Positions 51,422 to 59,863 of a stretch of DNA of 64,000 nt are shown one piece after another. The first letter of the stretch is position 1. Every line of letters begins with the position of its first letter. Origin of the DNA: Pedobacter psychrodurus (lineage in GTDB: Bacteria; Bacteroidota; Bacteroidia; Sphingobacteriales; Sphingobacteriaceae); NCBI RefSeq assembly GCF_004331735.1, contig NZ_SJSO01000001.1:62001-126000 (forward strand). Direction: 5' to 3'. A model generated the notes under the pieces. It searched no databases. It had not been told where the DNA came from and worked only from the letters and a program-made list of their open reading frames with translations. The position numbers and the translations under genes are program-made.

Positions 51422-53095
51422 TTATTTTGAAATTTCCAGTGCTTTTTTATCTACTTCGGTACCTAAAAGTGAAGCCATTTTAGCTTTAGAAACATCTGTT
51501 CCACTAATTTTTACGCCTTTTGTTTTTTCGCCGGTAACATCAAATAAAACCTTGCTGTTATCGGGGTATTTTAAGTTGCTGATGTTGATGTTCGAACTGT
51601 TCTGGATCATTACAACCGGACTGGTATCTTCGGTAATTACGTTTACATTTTTAAGGAAAATTCCAGCTGCTTCAATAATTTCAATCCCTTTTTTCGCTTT
51701 TATGGTTACGTTTTCCAGGTGGATATCTTTGATGTTCATTTCTGGCAATCCCCTAAAAAATATGGCTTTCTCAGCACCATTGGCTACCACGTTTTTGATG
51801 TAAAAATTCCTGAACTGTGGAGTAGCTTCAGTAACCGGAACGGTTACGGTTTTAATGGCTTCGCGTTTTTCGCCCGCCAAAGGAACCGGATCAACCGCAG
51901 CATAATACATGTCGAATAGAATGGCTTCGCCAGGAATATCGATCATGTTGATGTTATTGATATAAATATTTTCTACCACACCACCACGGCCGCGCGTAGT
52001 TTTAAAACGTAGACCAATGTCGGTACCGATAAAAGAACAATCGTACACCCAAATATTTTTCGCACCACCACTCATTTCGCTTCCGATTACGAATCCGCCA
52101 TGGGCATGGTAAACCACATTGTTTCTAATAATTACATTTTCTGTAGGTACACCGCGTTTACGGCCAGCTTCATCTCTTCCCGATTTAATGCAGATCCCAT
52201 CGTCACCCACATCGAAAGTGCTGCCTTCAATCAATACGTTTTTGCACGATTCTACATCAACACCATCACCATTCTGTGCAAACCAAGGATTTTTTACCTG
52301 TAGGTTTCTTAAAGTTAAATCCTCACAAAGTAAAGGGTGGAGATTCCATGCTGGTGAATTTTGAAAGGTAACACCCTCCAAAAGAATTTTTTTACAGCCC
52401 GTTAATACCAATAAATTTGGACGAAGGAAATCTTTGATATCTTCATAATCTGCTGCTGTTTTACCAGCCTCTATTATGCCTGCATTTTTAGTGTTCGAAC
52501 CTTTAACTGTTTTCTCGGATGGGTACCACATTTTTCCATCAGCCCTCACTACACCACCAGAGGCGACTAAAGTTTTCCACTGTGTTTCGGTCAATTTATC
52601 TTTTTTAACCATGCGCCAGGCGCCACCGTTTCCGTCGATAATCCCTGTTCCGGTAATGGCTATGTTTTCGAGGTTAACGCCAGAAATTGGGCTTTGATTT
52701 CTCCAGGCTGGCTGACCTTCCCAATTGCCCTGTACCAATTTGTATTGGTTAAAATCGTCGGTAAACTGAAGAATGGCGTCGCGTTTTAAGTACAGGTTTA
52801 CATTGCTTTTTAATTCAATAGGACCAGTTAACCACAAGCCAGAAGGAATTAACACCACACCGCCACCTTTTTGACTCACACCTGCTATGGTTTTATTAAT
52901 ACTTTGTGTATTTAAAGTAATACCATCGCCTTTTGCCCCGAAGCTAACAATGCTCGTGGTATCTTTTTTAAATTTAACCTGCTGAATAACGGGTAAGGTT
53001 TGCTTTTGTTGCGCGATAGCAGAACTTGCAGAAGATAAAATTAAGCATGCCAGAGCTACCTTAATACGGCATAAACTACCTGAAATATGTTTCAT
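51422..53095 (-). CDS. Polygalacturonase-like glycoside hydrolase family 28, exported
   Basis: A 557-residue exported beta-helix enzyme that hydrolyses alpha-1,4-galacturonan links. The chosen start at 53095 gives the signal peptide MKHISGSLCRIKVALACLIL ending SAIAQ; the open frame extends 28 codons further, without a signal sequence. GH28 motifs are FGAKGDGITLNTQSINKTI, NGDGVDVESCKNVLIEGSTFDVGDDGICIKSG with the three catalytic Asp residues, HAHGGFVIGSEMSGG with the conserved His, and GLRFKTTRGRGG for substrate binding. An operator-like site lies 79 bases upstream. It heads the minus-strand polymer-degrading and uronate genes. Confidence 0.94.
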   Translation of the reverse strand: MKHISGSLCRIKVALACLILSSASSAIAQQKQTLPVIQQVKFKKDTTSIVSFGAKGDGITLNTQSINKTIAGVSQKGGGVVLIPSGLWLTGPIELKSNVNLYLKRDAILQFTDDFNQYKLVQGNWEGQPAWRNQSPISGVNLENIAITGTGIIDGNGGAWRMVKKDKLTETQWKTLVASGGVVRADGKMWYPSEKTVKGSNTKNAGIIEAGKTAADYEDIKDFLRPNLLVLTGCKKILLEGVTFQNSPAWNLHPLLCEDLTLRNLQVKNPWFAQNGDGVDVESCKNVLIEGSTFDVGDDGICIKSGRDEAGRKRGVPTENVIIRNNVVYHAHGGFVIGSEMSGGAKNIWVYDCSFIGTDIGLRFKTTRGRGGVVENIYINNINMIDIPGEAILFDMYYAAVDPVPLAGEKREAIKTVTVPVTEATPQFRNFYIKNVVANGAEKAIFFRGLPEMNIKDIHLENVTIKAKKGIEIIEAAGIFLKNVNVITEDTSPVVMIQNSSNINISNLKYPDNSKVLFDVTGEKTKGVKISGTDVSKAKMASLLGTEVDKKALEISK

Positions 53096-53173
53096 TATTT
53101 GCGCTGTTAAATTATACTTGGTTATTGTAATAACAAGTGTACGTTGTTTGCACTTAAAATAGAAGAGAAATCT

Positions 53174-53189
53174 ATGCAATCGTTACCGG
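53174..53189. promoter_or_regulatory. LacI-type operator upstream of the GH28 gene
   Basis: ATGCAATCGTTACCGG has the central CG and one good ATGCAAT arm; in reverse it reads CCGGTAACGATTGCAT, close to the sites at 29301 and 54361. It is 79 bases before the GH28 ATG. Confidence 0.55.
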
Positions 53190-53254
53190 AAAACAAGGCA
53201 AAAATGTGCTTTTAATGAGGCCCTTAACAACTGTATATCAATTATTTACCACAC

Positions 53255-54211
53255 TCATTTCACCTCTGGATTCCATCCACGGAAAACGTTTTCAAAAATG
53301 TAGGCCTTATATGCCTCATCGGTTAATTGGTGTGACCAATTTACCCTCTTCTTCGGATCGGCTCCTTTTCCTTTACTTTTATATTCAGCATAATAGGCAG
53401 TTTTTTCATTGCTCTCTTTTCCCCAGTTATTCCAGCCTTCGGGGCGGATAAGATCTGGCAGTTCGCAATTGAGAAAGGCAACTTTTGCATAAGGCCTCCA
53501 TGGCCTACCCAAATAGAAACTATTTGCTGGTGCAGCTCCCTTGATTTTGCATTTGTTGAATACATAACCAAATTTTGTGGTATCGGCGGTTGAAGCCGCA
53601 GTGATATAACCAGCTTTCTTACAGAAAATAGTACAGCTTTCGAACCAGGCTGTAGAAGCCCCGAAAATAAAATCGACCGTTCCTTCGATATAACAGTTTT
53701 TATAATATTGACGGTTGTTACCACCATAGGTATAAAGTGTATCCTGAAAGCCTAAAAACCTGCAATTGATAAAAATCAGCTTATCGCCCCCTGCCCAAAC
53801 GGCAACGGCCTGCCCTATCGGACCTGATGAATTTTCGAAGGTGATGTTCTCAGCAGAAAAGCCTTCACCATAAATGTAAAAGCTGGAAGAGCCCGAAGTG
53901 CCTTTTTCTTCGCCAAAAGCATTTTTCTTCTGGGCATAGTCATCATATGTTAAAATGGTTTCATCTAGGCTCTCCCCAATAAATTTTACGTTCTTTTTTG
54001 AAGCCGCCAAGATTAGCTTTTCTTTATAAATGCCTTTTTTGATAAAGATTACAGTTGTTTTGTTCCTGAAATCGGGTACCGCATGGATGGCTTCCTGTAC
54101 GGTTTTAAAGTTTCCGCTTCCATCGGCAGCAACAACAAAATCTGGCTTTGTATCAAGCGCATTTGCGACCAGTGAAATCGCTAAGAGAAAGAATAAAATG
54201 ATTGCTTTCAT
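53255..54211 (-). CDS. Pectinesterase (CE8), exported, second copy
   Basis: A 318-residue exported pectin methylesterase (signal peptide ending SLVANA). It has all the CE8 marks: GSGNFKTVQEAIHAVPDF, GPIGQAVAV, LGFQDTLYTYGG with the catalytic Asp, VDFIFGASTAWF with the second Asp, and YLGRPWRPYAKVAF. It is clearly paralogous to the CE8 at 36422-37444. It ends about 160 bases before the GH28 start on the same strand. Operator-like sites lie about 140-165 bases upstream, in the divergent region shared with the GH43 gene. Confidence 0.93.
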   Translation of the reverse strand: MKAIILFFLLAISLVANALDTKPDFVVAADGSGNFKTVQEAIHAVPDFRNKTTVIFIKKGIYKEKLILAASKKNVKFIGESLDETILTYDDYAQKKNAFGEEKGTSGSSSFYIYGEGFSAENITFENSSGPIGQAVAVWAGGDKLIFINCRFLGFQDTLYTYGGNNRQYYKNCYIEGTVDFIFGASTAWFESCTIFCKKAGYITAASTADTTKFGYVFNKCKIKGAAPANSFYLGRPWRPYAKVAFLNCELPDLIRPEGWNNWGKESNEKTAYYAEYKSKGKGADPKKRVNWSHQLTDEAYKAYIFENVFRGWNPEVK

Positions 54212-54348
54212 ATCAATTTGGTTAGGCTTAAATTAAAATCGGCCACGTAAAAGTATAAACTTTGTAACGCAGCCGTGTTTTTAAAATATATGATGAACAA
54301 TTTTAAACATTAATATCCAGCAGAAAGAAGTTTTTTCGAGATTAAACA

Positions 54349-54376
54349 TTGCAAACGATGTCGGGAACGATTGCAC
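54349..54376. promoter_or_regulatory. Double LacI-type operator between CE8 and GH43 genes
   Basis: Two overlapping sites, TTGCAAACGATGTCGG (54349-54364) and TCGGGAACGATTGCAC (54361-54376), each have a CG centre. The second shares GGGAACG-TTGCAC with the site at 29301-29316. Their place in a divergent 361-base region suggests control of both genes. The rest of that region holds a 77-bp repeat and no gene. Confidence 0.6.
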
Positions 54377-54447
54377 AATAACAACTTGCCTAAAAATAAA
54401 AAAAGGCTTAACCTTGTTGGTAAGCTAATTTGATAAAATACACGCAT

Positions 54448-54524
54448 CGTCATTCCCAACTTGATTGGGAATCTTAATGCCAATCACAAGTCGCATTAAG
54501 ATTCCCGCGTGCGCGGAAATGACA
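54448..54524. repeat. 77-bp double-hairpin repeat, copy 3
   Basis: A relative of 14985-15054 and 38214-38283: CGTCATTCCC at the left, GGAAATGACA at the right, inner hairpins TTCCCAACTT/ATTGGGAA and TTCCCGCG/CGCGGAA. The spacer is seven bases longer than in the other copies. Confidence 0.8.
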
Positions 54525-54572
54525 TAGCGCCAAATAAATAACTGACCAAATATTATAAAAACATTACTGTAA

Positions 54573-56213
54573 ATGAAATATCTATTTAGTTCAATCCTCG
54601 TTGTAAGCCTTAGCATAAATGCCTTTGCCCAACTCGCTCCAAACAGTAGGTATATATCTAAAGTTTGGGTTGCTGACTTAGGTAACGGAACCTATAAAAA
54701 TCCGGTTATCAATGCCGATTATTCTGATCCTGATGCTATCCGTGTGGGAGATGATTTTTATATGATCGCCTCCAGTTTCGATGCCATACCTGGATTACCG
54801 ATTCTGCATTCGAAAGATCTGGTGAATTGGAAAATAATCGGCCATGCTTTAAAACGCCAGCCTCCTTTTGAGCATTTCGAAAAAACACAACATGGTAATG
54901 GCGTTTGGGCGCCTTCTATCCGTTATCGCAATGGCGAATTTTATATCTATTATCCAGATCCTGACTTTGGGATTTATTTAACCAAGGCCAAAAACATAAC
55001 AGGAGTGTGGTCTGCACCAAAACTGGTCGCAGCTGGTAAAGGATTGATTGATCCATGCCCATTTTGGGATGAAGATGGCAAAGCGTACCTGGCTTATGCT
55101 TATGCGGGAAGCCGCGCAGGGATAAAAAGTGTATTAGCGATTATGCCGCTAACTAACGACGGCTCACAAGCAACAGAAACTGGCAGAATTGTGTACGATG
55201 GGCACGAGCTCGACCCAACCATTGAAGGGCCAAAATTTTATAAACGTAATGGCTATTACTATCTGTTCGCCCCAGCGGGTGGTGTTTCTACAGGCTGGCA
55301 ATTAATTTTAAGAAGTAAAAACATCTATGGTCCCTACGAAAGAAAGATAGCGATGGATCAGGGGAAATCTGCTGTTAATGGCCCACATCAAGGTGCCTGG
55401 GTAAATACTCAAACGGGTGAAGATTGGTTCCTACATTTTCAGGATAAAGATGCTTATGGCCGCGTGATTCATCTGCAACCTATGAAATGGATTAATAACT
55501 GGCCTGTTATCGGGCTTGATGCAGATGGTGATGGAAAAGGTGAACCCGTTATCACCTATAAAAAGCCAAATGTGGGTAAGGTATATCCAGTTGAAACACC
55601 TGAAGAAAGTGATGAATTTGGCACGCCAAAATTAGGTTTGCAATGGCAATGGCAGGCTAATCCGCAGCCTACCTGGTTATTTACTGATGCAGGTAAGGGT
55701 TTGTTAAAGCTCTACACATCGAAAACCCCTGATGAAGCCAAAAACCTATGGGATGTACCGAACCTGTTAATGCAGAAATTTCCCACCGATGAATTTATGG
55801 TAACAAGCAAGCTTTTGTTTAAACCTAATCCAAAATTGGAAAATGAAAAAACGGGTTTGGTGGTGATGGGGAGAAGTTATGCTCAAATCAGTATTAAAAG
55901 TAAAAAAGATGGATTATACCTCATGTATGGTGTTTGCCCAAGTGCCGACAAGGGAAAAACGGAAAATGAAAAGGAAATTGCCAAACTAAAATCAGGATCG
56001 GTGTATTTCAGGGTTAAAGTTACCGCTGGTGCAAAATGCCAGTTTAGTTACAGTGAAGATGGAACTCGTTTTACTAATGTAGGTGATGAGTTTCAGGCAA
56101 CAGCAGGACAATGGATCGGCGCAAAAATGGGAATCTTTGCCCTGCGGGATACCCAAACCAATGATTCAGGAATTGCCGAATACGATTGGTTCCATATACA
56201 AGCATTAAAATAA
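54573..56213 (+). CDS. Glycoside hydrolase family 43, exported
   Basis: A 546-residue exported enzyme (signal peptide ending SINAFAQ). The N-terminal five-bladed propeller shows the GH43 set: NADYSDPDAIRVGDDFYMIAS with the catalytic-base Asp, LIDPCPFWDEDGKAYLAYAY with the pKa-tuning Asp, and TIEGPKFYKRNGYYYLF with the catalytic acid Glu. The C-terminal beta-sandwich (about 340-546) includes LGLQWQWQANPQP and GQWIGAKMGIFAL. GH43 enzymes act on xylosides or arabinosides; in this setting it may trim arabinan or xylose side chains of pectin. The CE12 gene follows after two bases. Confidence 0.9.
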   Translation: MKYLFSSILVVSLSINAFAQLAPNSRYISKVWVADLGNGTYKNPVINADYSDPDAIRVGDDFYMIASSFDAIPGLPILHSKDLVNWKIIGHALKRQPPFEHFEKTQHGNGVWAPSIRYRNGEFYIYYPDPDFGIYLTKAKNITGVWSAPKLVAAGKGLIDPCPFWDEDGKAYLAYAYAGSRAGIKSVLAIMPLTNDGSQATETGRIVYDGHELDPTIEGPKFYKRNGYYYLFAPAGGVSTGWQLILRSKNIYGPYERKIAMDQGKSAVNGPHQGAWVNTQTGEDWFLHFQDKDAYGRVIHLQPMKWINNWPVIGLDADGDGKGEPVITYKKPNVGKVYPVETPEESDEFGTPKLGLQWQWQANPQPTWLFTDAGKGLLKLYTSKTPDEAKNLWDVPNLLMQKFPTDEFMVTSKLLFKPNPKLENEKTGLVVMGRSYAQISIKSKKDGLYLMYGVCPSADKGKTENEKEIAKLKSGSVYFRVKVTAGAKCQFSYSEDGTRFTNVGDEFQATAGQWIGAKMGIFALRDTQTNDSGIAEYDWFHIQALK

Positions 56214-56215
56214 AG

Positions 56216-57007
56216 ATGAAAAAACACAAATACCTTATCGCGGCCCTTGGCGCAGCTTTATTAATGTCTTTCATTATTAAACCCAAACCTGTTAAAATTT
56301 ATTTAATCGGCGATTCTACCGTTGCAGATTATACACTAGATGAAGGTTATCTGCAGAAAAAGTATCCCATTACAGGCTGGGGGCAGGTTTTTCAGCAATT
56401 CTTAAAAAAAGACAGTTTAAAAAAATTAAACAGACTGATTAAAAGCGATAGCGCTTTGGTTATTGATAAAGCAAAAGGGGGAAGAAGTACCAGAACTTTT
56501 TTTGAAGAGGGAAGGTGGAAGGAAGTTTTATCAACCTTGCAAAAGAACGACCTGGTGTTGATCCAGTTTGGGCACAACGATGCGGCAAAAGATAAACCTG
56601 AACGTTATGTTGATATTCCGGGCTATAAAGATTTTTTAAGGATGTACGTGAAAGAAACAAGGGCGAAAGGAGCTTTACCGATCCTGATCACACCGGTTAC
56701 CCGCAATTATCCCTGGAAAGATGGCAAATTGGGCAGTGCACATGGCGAATATCCACAAGCGGTAAAAGATGTGGCTGCGGCGTTAAATGTACCGGTTATA
56801 GACCTTACTTCACTTTCGGCAAGCTTTTTCACTACAAAAGGAAATGAATTTGTAAGTAAACATTACTTTATGAATTTAGACTCGGCAAAATATGAGGCTT
56901 ATCCAAAAGGGCAAAGAGATAATACCCACTTCCAACCAGAAGGCGCCAAAGAAGTTGCTCATTTGGTTTATAATGAATTAAAAAACATCAACCAAAAGGC
57001 GAATTAG
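56216..57007 (+). CDS. Rhamnogalacturonan acetylesterase (CE12, SGNH hydrolase), exported, second copy
   Basis: A 263-residue esterase paralogous to the one at 37458-38198. It has block I IYLIGDSTVADYT with the catalytic Ser, block III IQFGHNDAAK, and block V DNTHFQPEGAKEV with the Asp-His pair, after a signal region KYLIAALGAALLMSF. The start at 56216, two bases after the GH43 stop, is preferred over an upstream in-frame start that overlaps that gene. It ends the plus-strand part of the pectin locus. Confidence 0.9.
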   Translation: MKKHKYLIAALGAALLMSFIIKPKPVKIYLIGDSTVADYTLDEGYLQKKYPITGWGQVFQQFLKKDSLKKLNRLIKSDSALVIDKAKGGRSTRTFFEEGRWKEVLSTLQKNDLVLIQFGHNDAAKDKPERYVDIPGYKDFLRMYVKETRAKGALPILITPVTRNYPWKDGKLGSAHGEYPQAVKDVAAALNVPVIDLTSLSASFFTTKGNEFVSKHYFMNLDSAKYEAYPKGQRDNTHFQPEGAKEVAHLVYNELKNINQKAN

Positions 57008-57035
57008 GAAAGGATAAGTATTTACGCAGAATAAA

Positions 57036-57287
57036 TTACAATTGCTCCGAATTTTCTGGCATGTGATCATACTCACCTTTCCACGCATAAAAGCCAAATA
57101 TCATTAATCCCAAACTAATTGGAAAGAAAATAAACAGGATAATTGCCCATTGCAGAATGGTATTGGTACGTTCGATATCTGTATGGGTCAAGCCCACTTT
57201 ATCTATCGCCTGGATAAACAAAAAAGTCATTGTTAATGGCCCTAAAACCATCCAAACCAATCCTAAAAATTTCTTTAACGTATTCAT
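57036..57287 (-). CDS. Small two-helix membrane protein (DUF6814-like)
   Basis: An 83-residue inner-membrane protein with two hydrophobic segments (LGLVWMVLGPLTMTFLFIQA and LQWAIILFIFFPISLGLMIFGFYAW) joined by a polar loop. Its stop is on the side away from the transporter gene, whose stop lies 11 bases upstream of this start, so the two form an operon. I recall small proteins of this type beside MHS-family carriers in Bacteroidota (DUF6814), but the link is from memory. A role as an accessory subunit of the carrier is the natural guess. Confidence 0.65.
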   Translation of the reverse strand: MNTLKKFLGLVWMVLGPLTMTFLFIQAIDKVGLTHTDIERTNTILQWAIILFIFFPISLGLMIFGFYAWKGEYDHMPENSEQL

Positions 57288-57298
57288 CTTCTTCGTAT

Positions 57299-58822
57299 TT
57301 AGTCGTTAATATTTTCGTCTCTTTTATTCGATAAATAAATTGTGCCAATAACTAAGCTCAATGCCGCTATACCTATCGGGTACCAAAGGCCAGATAATGG
57401 TGTAGAGCCTGAAAAGCTTGCAATTAATGTGGCTATAAATGGTACAAGCCCACCAAAAACACCGTTACCGATATGATAAGGCAGAGACATAGAGGTGTAC
57501 CGGATTTTAGTCGGGAATAACTCAACCAGGAAAGCCGCAATTGGCCCATACACCATGGTTACCAATAAAATCTGGAAGAAGATTAAGCCAACAAATTTCC
57601 AGAACACTGGTGTAGGCAAAACTTTATCTTTTACTACTTCTTTACCCAAAAGAATCCCTTTTGTTGCAGAAACCGTATCGATTTGCACCTTGTTAAAGGA
57701 AGCACCGTTTCTAAGCATTACTTTAGTAGAAACTGTTCGTAAACTGTCAGTTGAGTTTGCAATTAAAATGGAAGTTACCGGAGCGGGGGTAACAGATAAA
57801 ATGTCGGTCTGTTCAATTTTTGTATAATCGGTATCATCCAAAAACATTTGATAAATGGGGCGATAAAAAAGAATCCCCAACAACATTCCAGTTAGCATAA
57901 TCCATTTTCGGCCAACTTTATCACTCCAGGCACCGAACACCACAAAAAATGGCGTGGCAAAGGCGATTCCCCATAGTAAAATGTATCTCGAATCGTTAAA
58001 GTCTAACTTACAGGTATTCTCTAAAAACGATTGTGCATAAAACTGCCCTGTATACCAGATTACCCCTTGCCCCATGGTAGCACCAAATAAGGCCAGGAGC
58101 ACCATTTTAAAATTCGCTTTATTATTGAAACTCTCTTTCAGTGGATTTTTTGATACATTTCCCTCAGCCTTCAATTTAGAAAACATGGGCGATTCGTGCA
58201 TTTTCATGCGGATATAAATCGAAACTACAACCAATACAATCGATAACAGAAAAGGGATTCTCCAGCCCCAATCGCCAAAAGTTTCAGCACCTAAAATATT
58301 CTTGGTGATTACAATGATCCCCAGCGAAAGGAATAAACCCAATGTTGCGGTAGTTTGGATCCAGCTGGTAAAAAAGCCACGTTTGTTTTTTGGTGCATGT
58401 TCTGCTACATAGGTTGCTGCACCACCATATTCTCCACCCAAAGCCAGGCCTTGGATTAACCTTAATATTAAAACCAATATTGGCGCCGCATAACCAATGC
58501 TTTTATATGAGGGGATTAAACCAATAAAAAATGTCGATCCACCCATCAGTACCAAAGTGAGCAAGAAAGTATATTTTCGGCCGATTAAATCGCCAAGCCT
58601 GCCAAAAACCAATGCACCAAACGGACGAACAATAAAACCTGCTGCAAAAATAGCCAAGGTATTAATTAAGGCCGATGCGCCTGCATCTTCTGGGAATAAC
58701 TGATGACCAATGATAACCGCAAGGCTACCAAAAATGTAAAAATCATACCATTCAATCAGCGTGCCTAACGATGATGCACCGATTACTTTAAAGATATTGT
58801 TCTTGGGTAAAGTGTCGCTCAT
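57299..58822 (-). CDS. MFS transporter of the metabolite:H+ symporter (MHS) family
   Basis: A 507-residue inner-membrane carrier. The opening GASSLGTLIEWYDFYIFGSLAVIIG and GRLGDLIGRKYTFLLTLVLMGGSTF are the MHS signature (KgtP, ProP, citrate and dicarboxylate carriers), followed by QGLALGGEYGGAATYVAEHAP. An insert of about 100 residues between helices 8 and 9 (around VTPAPVTSILIANSTDSLRT) is unusual in length and may be a loop outside the membrane. The start at 58822 is chosen over one 18 codons upstream, as it leaves MSDTLPKNNIFKVIG. The substrate is unknown. Confidence 0.85.
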   Translation of the reverse strand: MSDTLPKNNIFKVIGASSLGTLIEWYDFYIFGSLAVIIGHQLFPEDAGASALINTLAIFAAGFIVRPFGALVFGRLGDLIGRKYTFLLTLVLMGGSTFFIGLIPSYKSIGYAAPILVLILRLIQGLALGGEYGGAATYVAEHAPKNKRGFFTSWIQTTATLGLFLSLGIIVITKNILGAETFGDWGWRIPFLLSIVLVVVSIYIRMKMHESPMFSKLKAEGNVSKNPLKESFNNKANFKMVLLALFGATMGQGVIWYTGQFYAQSFLENTCKLDFNDSRYILLWGIAFATPFFVVFGAWSDKVGRKWIMLTGMLLGILFYRPIYQMFLDDTDYTKIEQTDILSVTPAPVTSILIANSTDSLRTVSTKVMLRNGASFNKVQIDTVSATKGILLGKEVVKDKVLPTPVFWKFVGLIFFQILLVTMVYGPIAAFLVELFPTKIRYTSMSLPYHIGNGVFGGLVPFIATLIASFSGSTPLSGLWYPIGIAALSLVIGTIYLSNKRDENIND

Positions 58823-58972
58823 AAGAGATAAGAGTATTTGGTTTCCCAAGATAAACATTTGTATGACAATCGGCAACCTGTACTGTCTGTCATTTAATTT
58901 GTTACATTACCAAACATTTTGGCTTTAGTTTTGTATTTTCATCCGTAACGAATTTATTTTCCATTCAGATTT

Positions 58973-59863
58973 ATGCTTTTAATACAAAACATCAGGTTAA
59001 GTAGAATTTTAAGAAATACATGGCACGTTGATCTGATCATGATTGTCTCTTGTACCGCGGCTTACTTTGTTCGCGAATATTTAATTGCGCATCATTTCTC
59101 CATTCCATCCATTATTCCAACAGTTTTGGGTACTGCCATTGCATTTTTTATTGGTTTTAATAATAACCAGGCCTACGATAGATGGTGGGAAGCCCGAAAA
59201 ATATGGGGCGCTTTGGTAAACGATTCGCGCTCTTTTACAAGGGCATTGATCAATTATGTTGACGAAGACGAAGAAAGTGTAAAACGAATGGTTTACAGGC
59301 ACATTGCCTTTTTGTATGCGTTAAAAGCCAATTTAAGAGGCACGGTTGATGAAATTTATACAAAATATTTGTCTGATGCAGATTTATTAGAAATAGGAAG
59401 GCATAACAATAAGCATAATGCACTTTTGAATATCCAATCCAGAGATCTACAGAAACTTTCTAAATCTGGTGCTATTGATGGTTTCAGGTTTATCGAAATT
59501 AATGAAATGCTTACTCGCTTCTCTGATTCCATGGGAATGAACGAAAGGATTAAAAATACCATTTTTCCAACCACCTACAGTTATTTAACCAAGGTGTTTA
59601 TCTGGCTATTTGTGGTAACGTTTACCCTTGTAATTAGTCAGGATGCAGGACCTGCAGCCATATTTTTGGGCTGGTTAATCGGTTTCGTATTTGTATCTAC
59701 ACAAATTAATGGAATGAGCCTGGTTAATCCCTTCGAAAACAATTCAGCAGGGGTTCCACTCAACCAGATCACCAGAACGATAGAAATCAATCTTTTGCAA
59801 ATGTTAGAAGAGGAAGAGATTCCTGAGCCCGTTAAGCCGATAAATGACGAATATGTTCTTTAA
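58973..59863 (+). CDS. Bestrophin family ion channel-like membrane protein
   Basis: A 296-residue membrane protein of the bestrophin/UPF0187 family, which forms pentameric ion channels. The family pattern is clear: LGTAIAFFIGFNNNQAYDRWWEARKIWGALVNDSRSF at about residues 50-85 (with the conserved NQAYDRWWEAR), FPTTYSYLTKVFIWLFVVTFTLV, and INGMSLVNPFENNSAGVPLNQITRTIEINL near the C-terminus. It has about four transmembrane segments. Bacterial members can pass cations. Its last four bases overlap the end of the convergent Pr6Pr gene. Confidence 0.9.
   Translation: MLLIQNIRLSRILRNTWHVDLIMIVSCTAAYFVREYLIAHHFSIPSIIPTVLGTAIAFFIGFNNNQAYDRWWEARKIWGALVNDSRSFTRALINYVDEDEESVKRMVYRHIAFLYALKANLRGTVDEIYTKYLSDADLLEIGRHNNKHNALLNIQSRDLQKLSKSGAIDGFRFIEINEMLTRFSDSMGMNERIKNTIFPTTYSYLTKVFIWLFVVTFTLVISQDAGPAAIFLGWLIGFVFVSTQINGMSLVNPFENNSAGVPLNQITRTIEINLLQMLEEEEIPEPVKPINDEYVL

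Noticed and set aside
53096..53179. Upstream extension of the GH28 gene
   Set aside because: The extra 28 residues are not secretory and precede a good signal peptide that begins at 53095.
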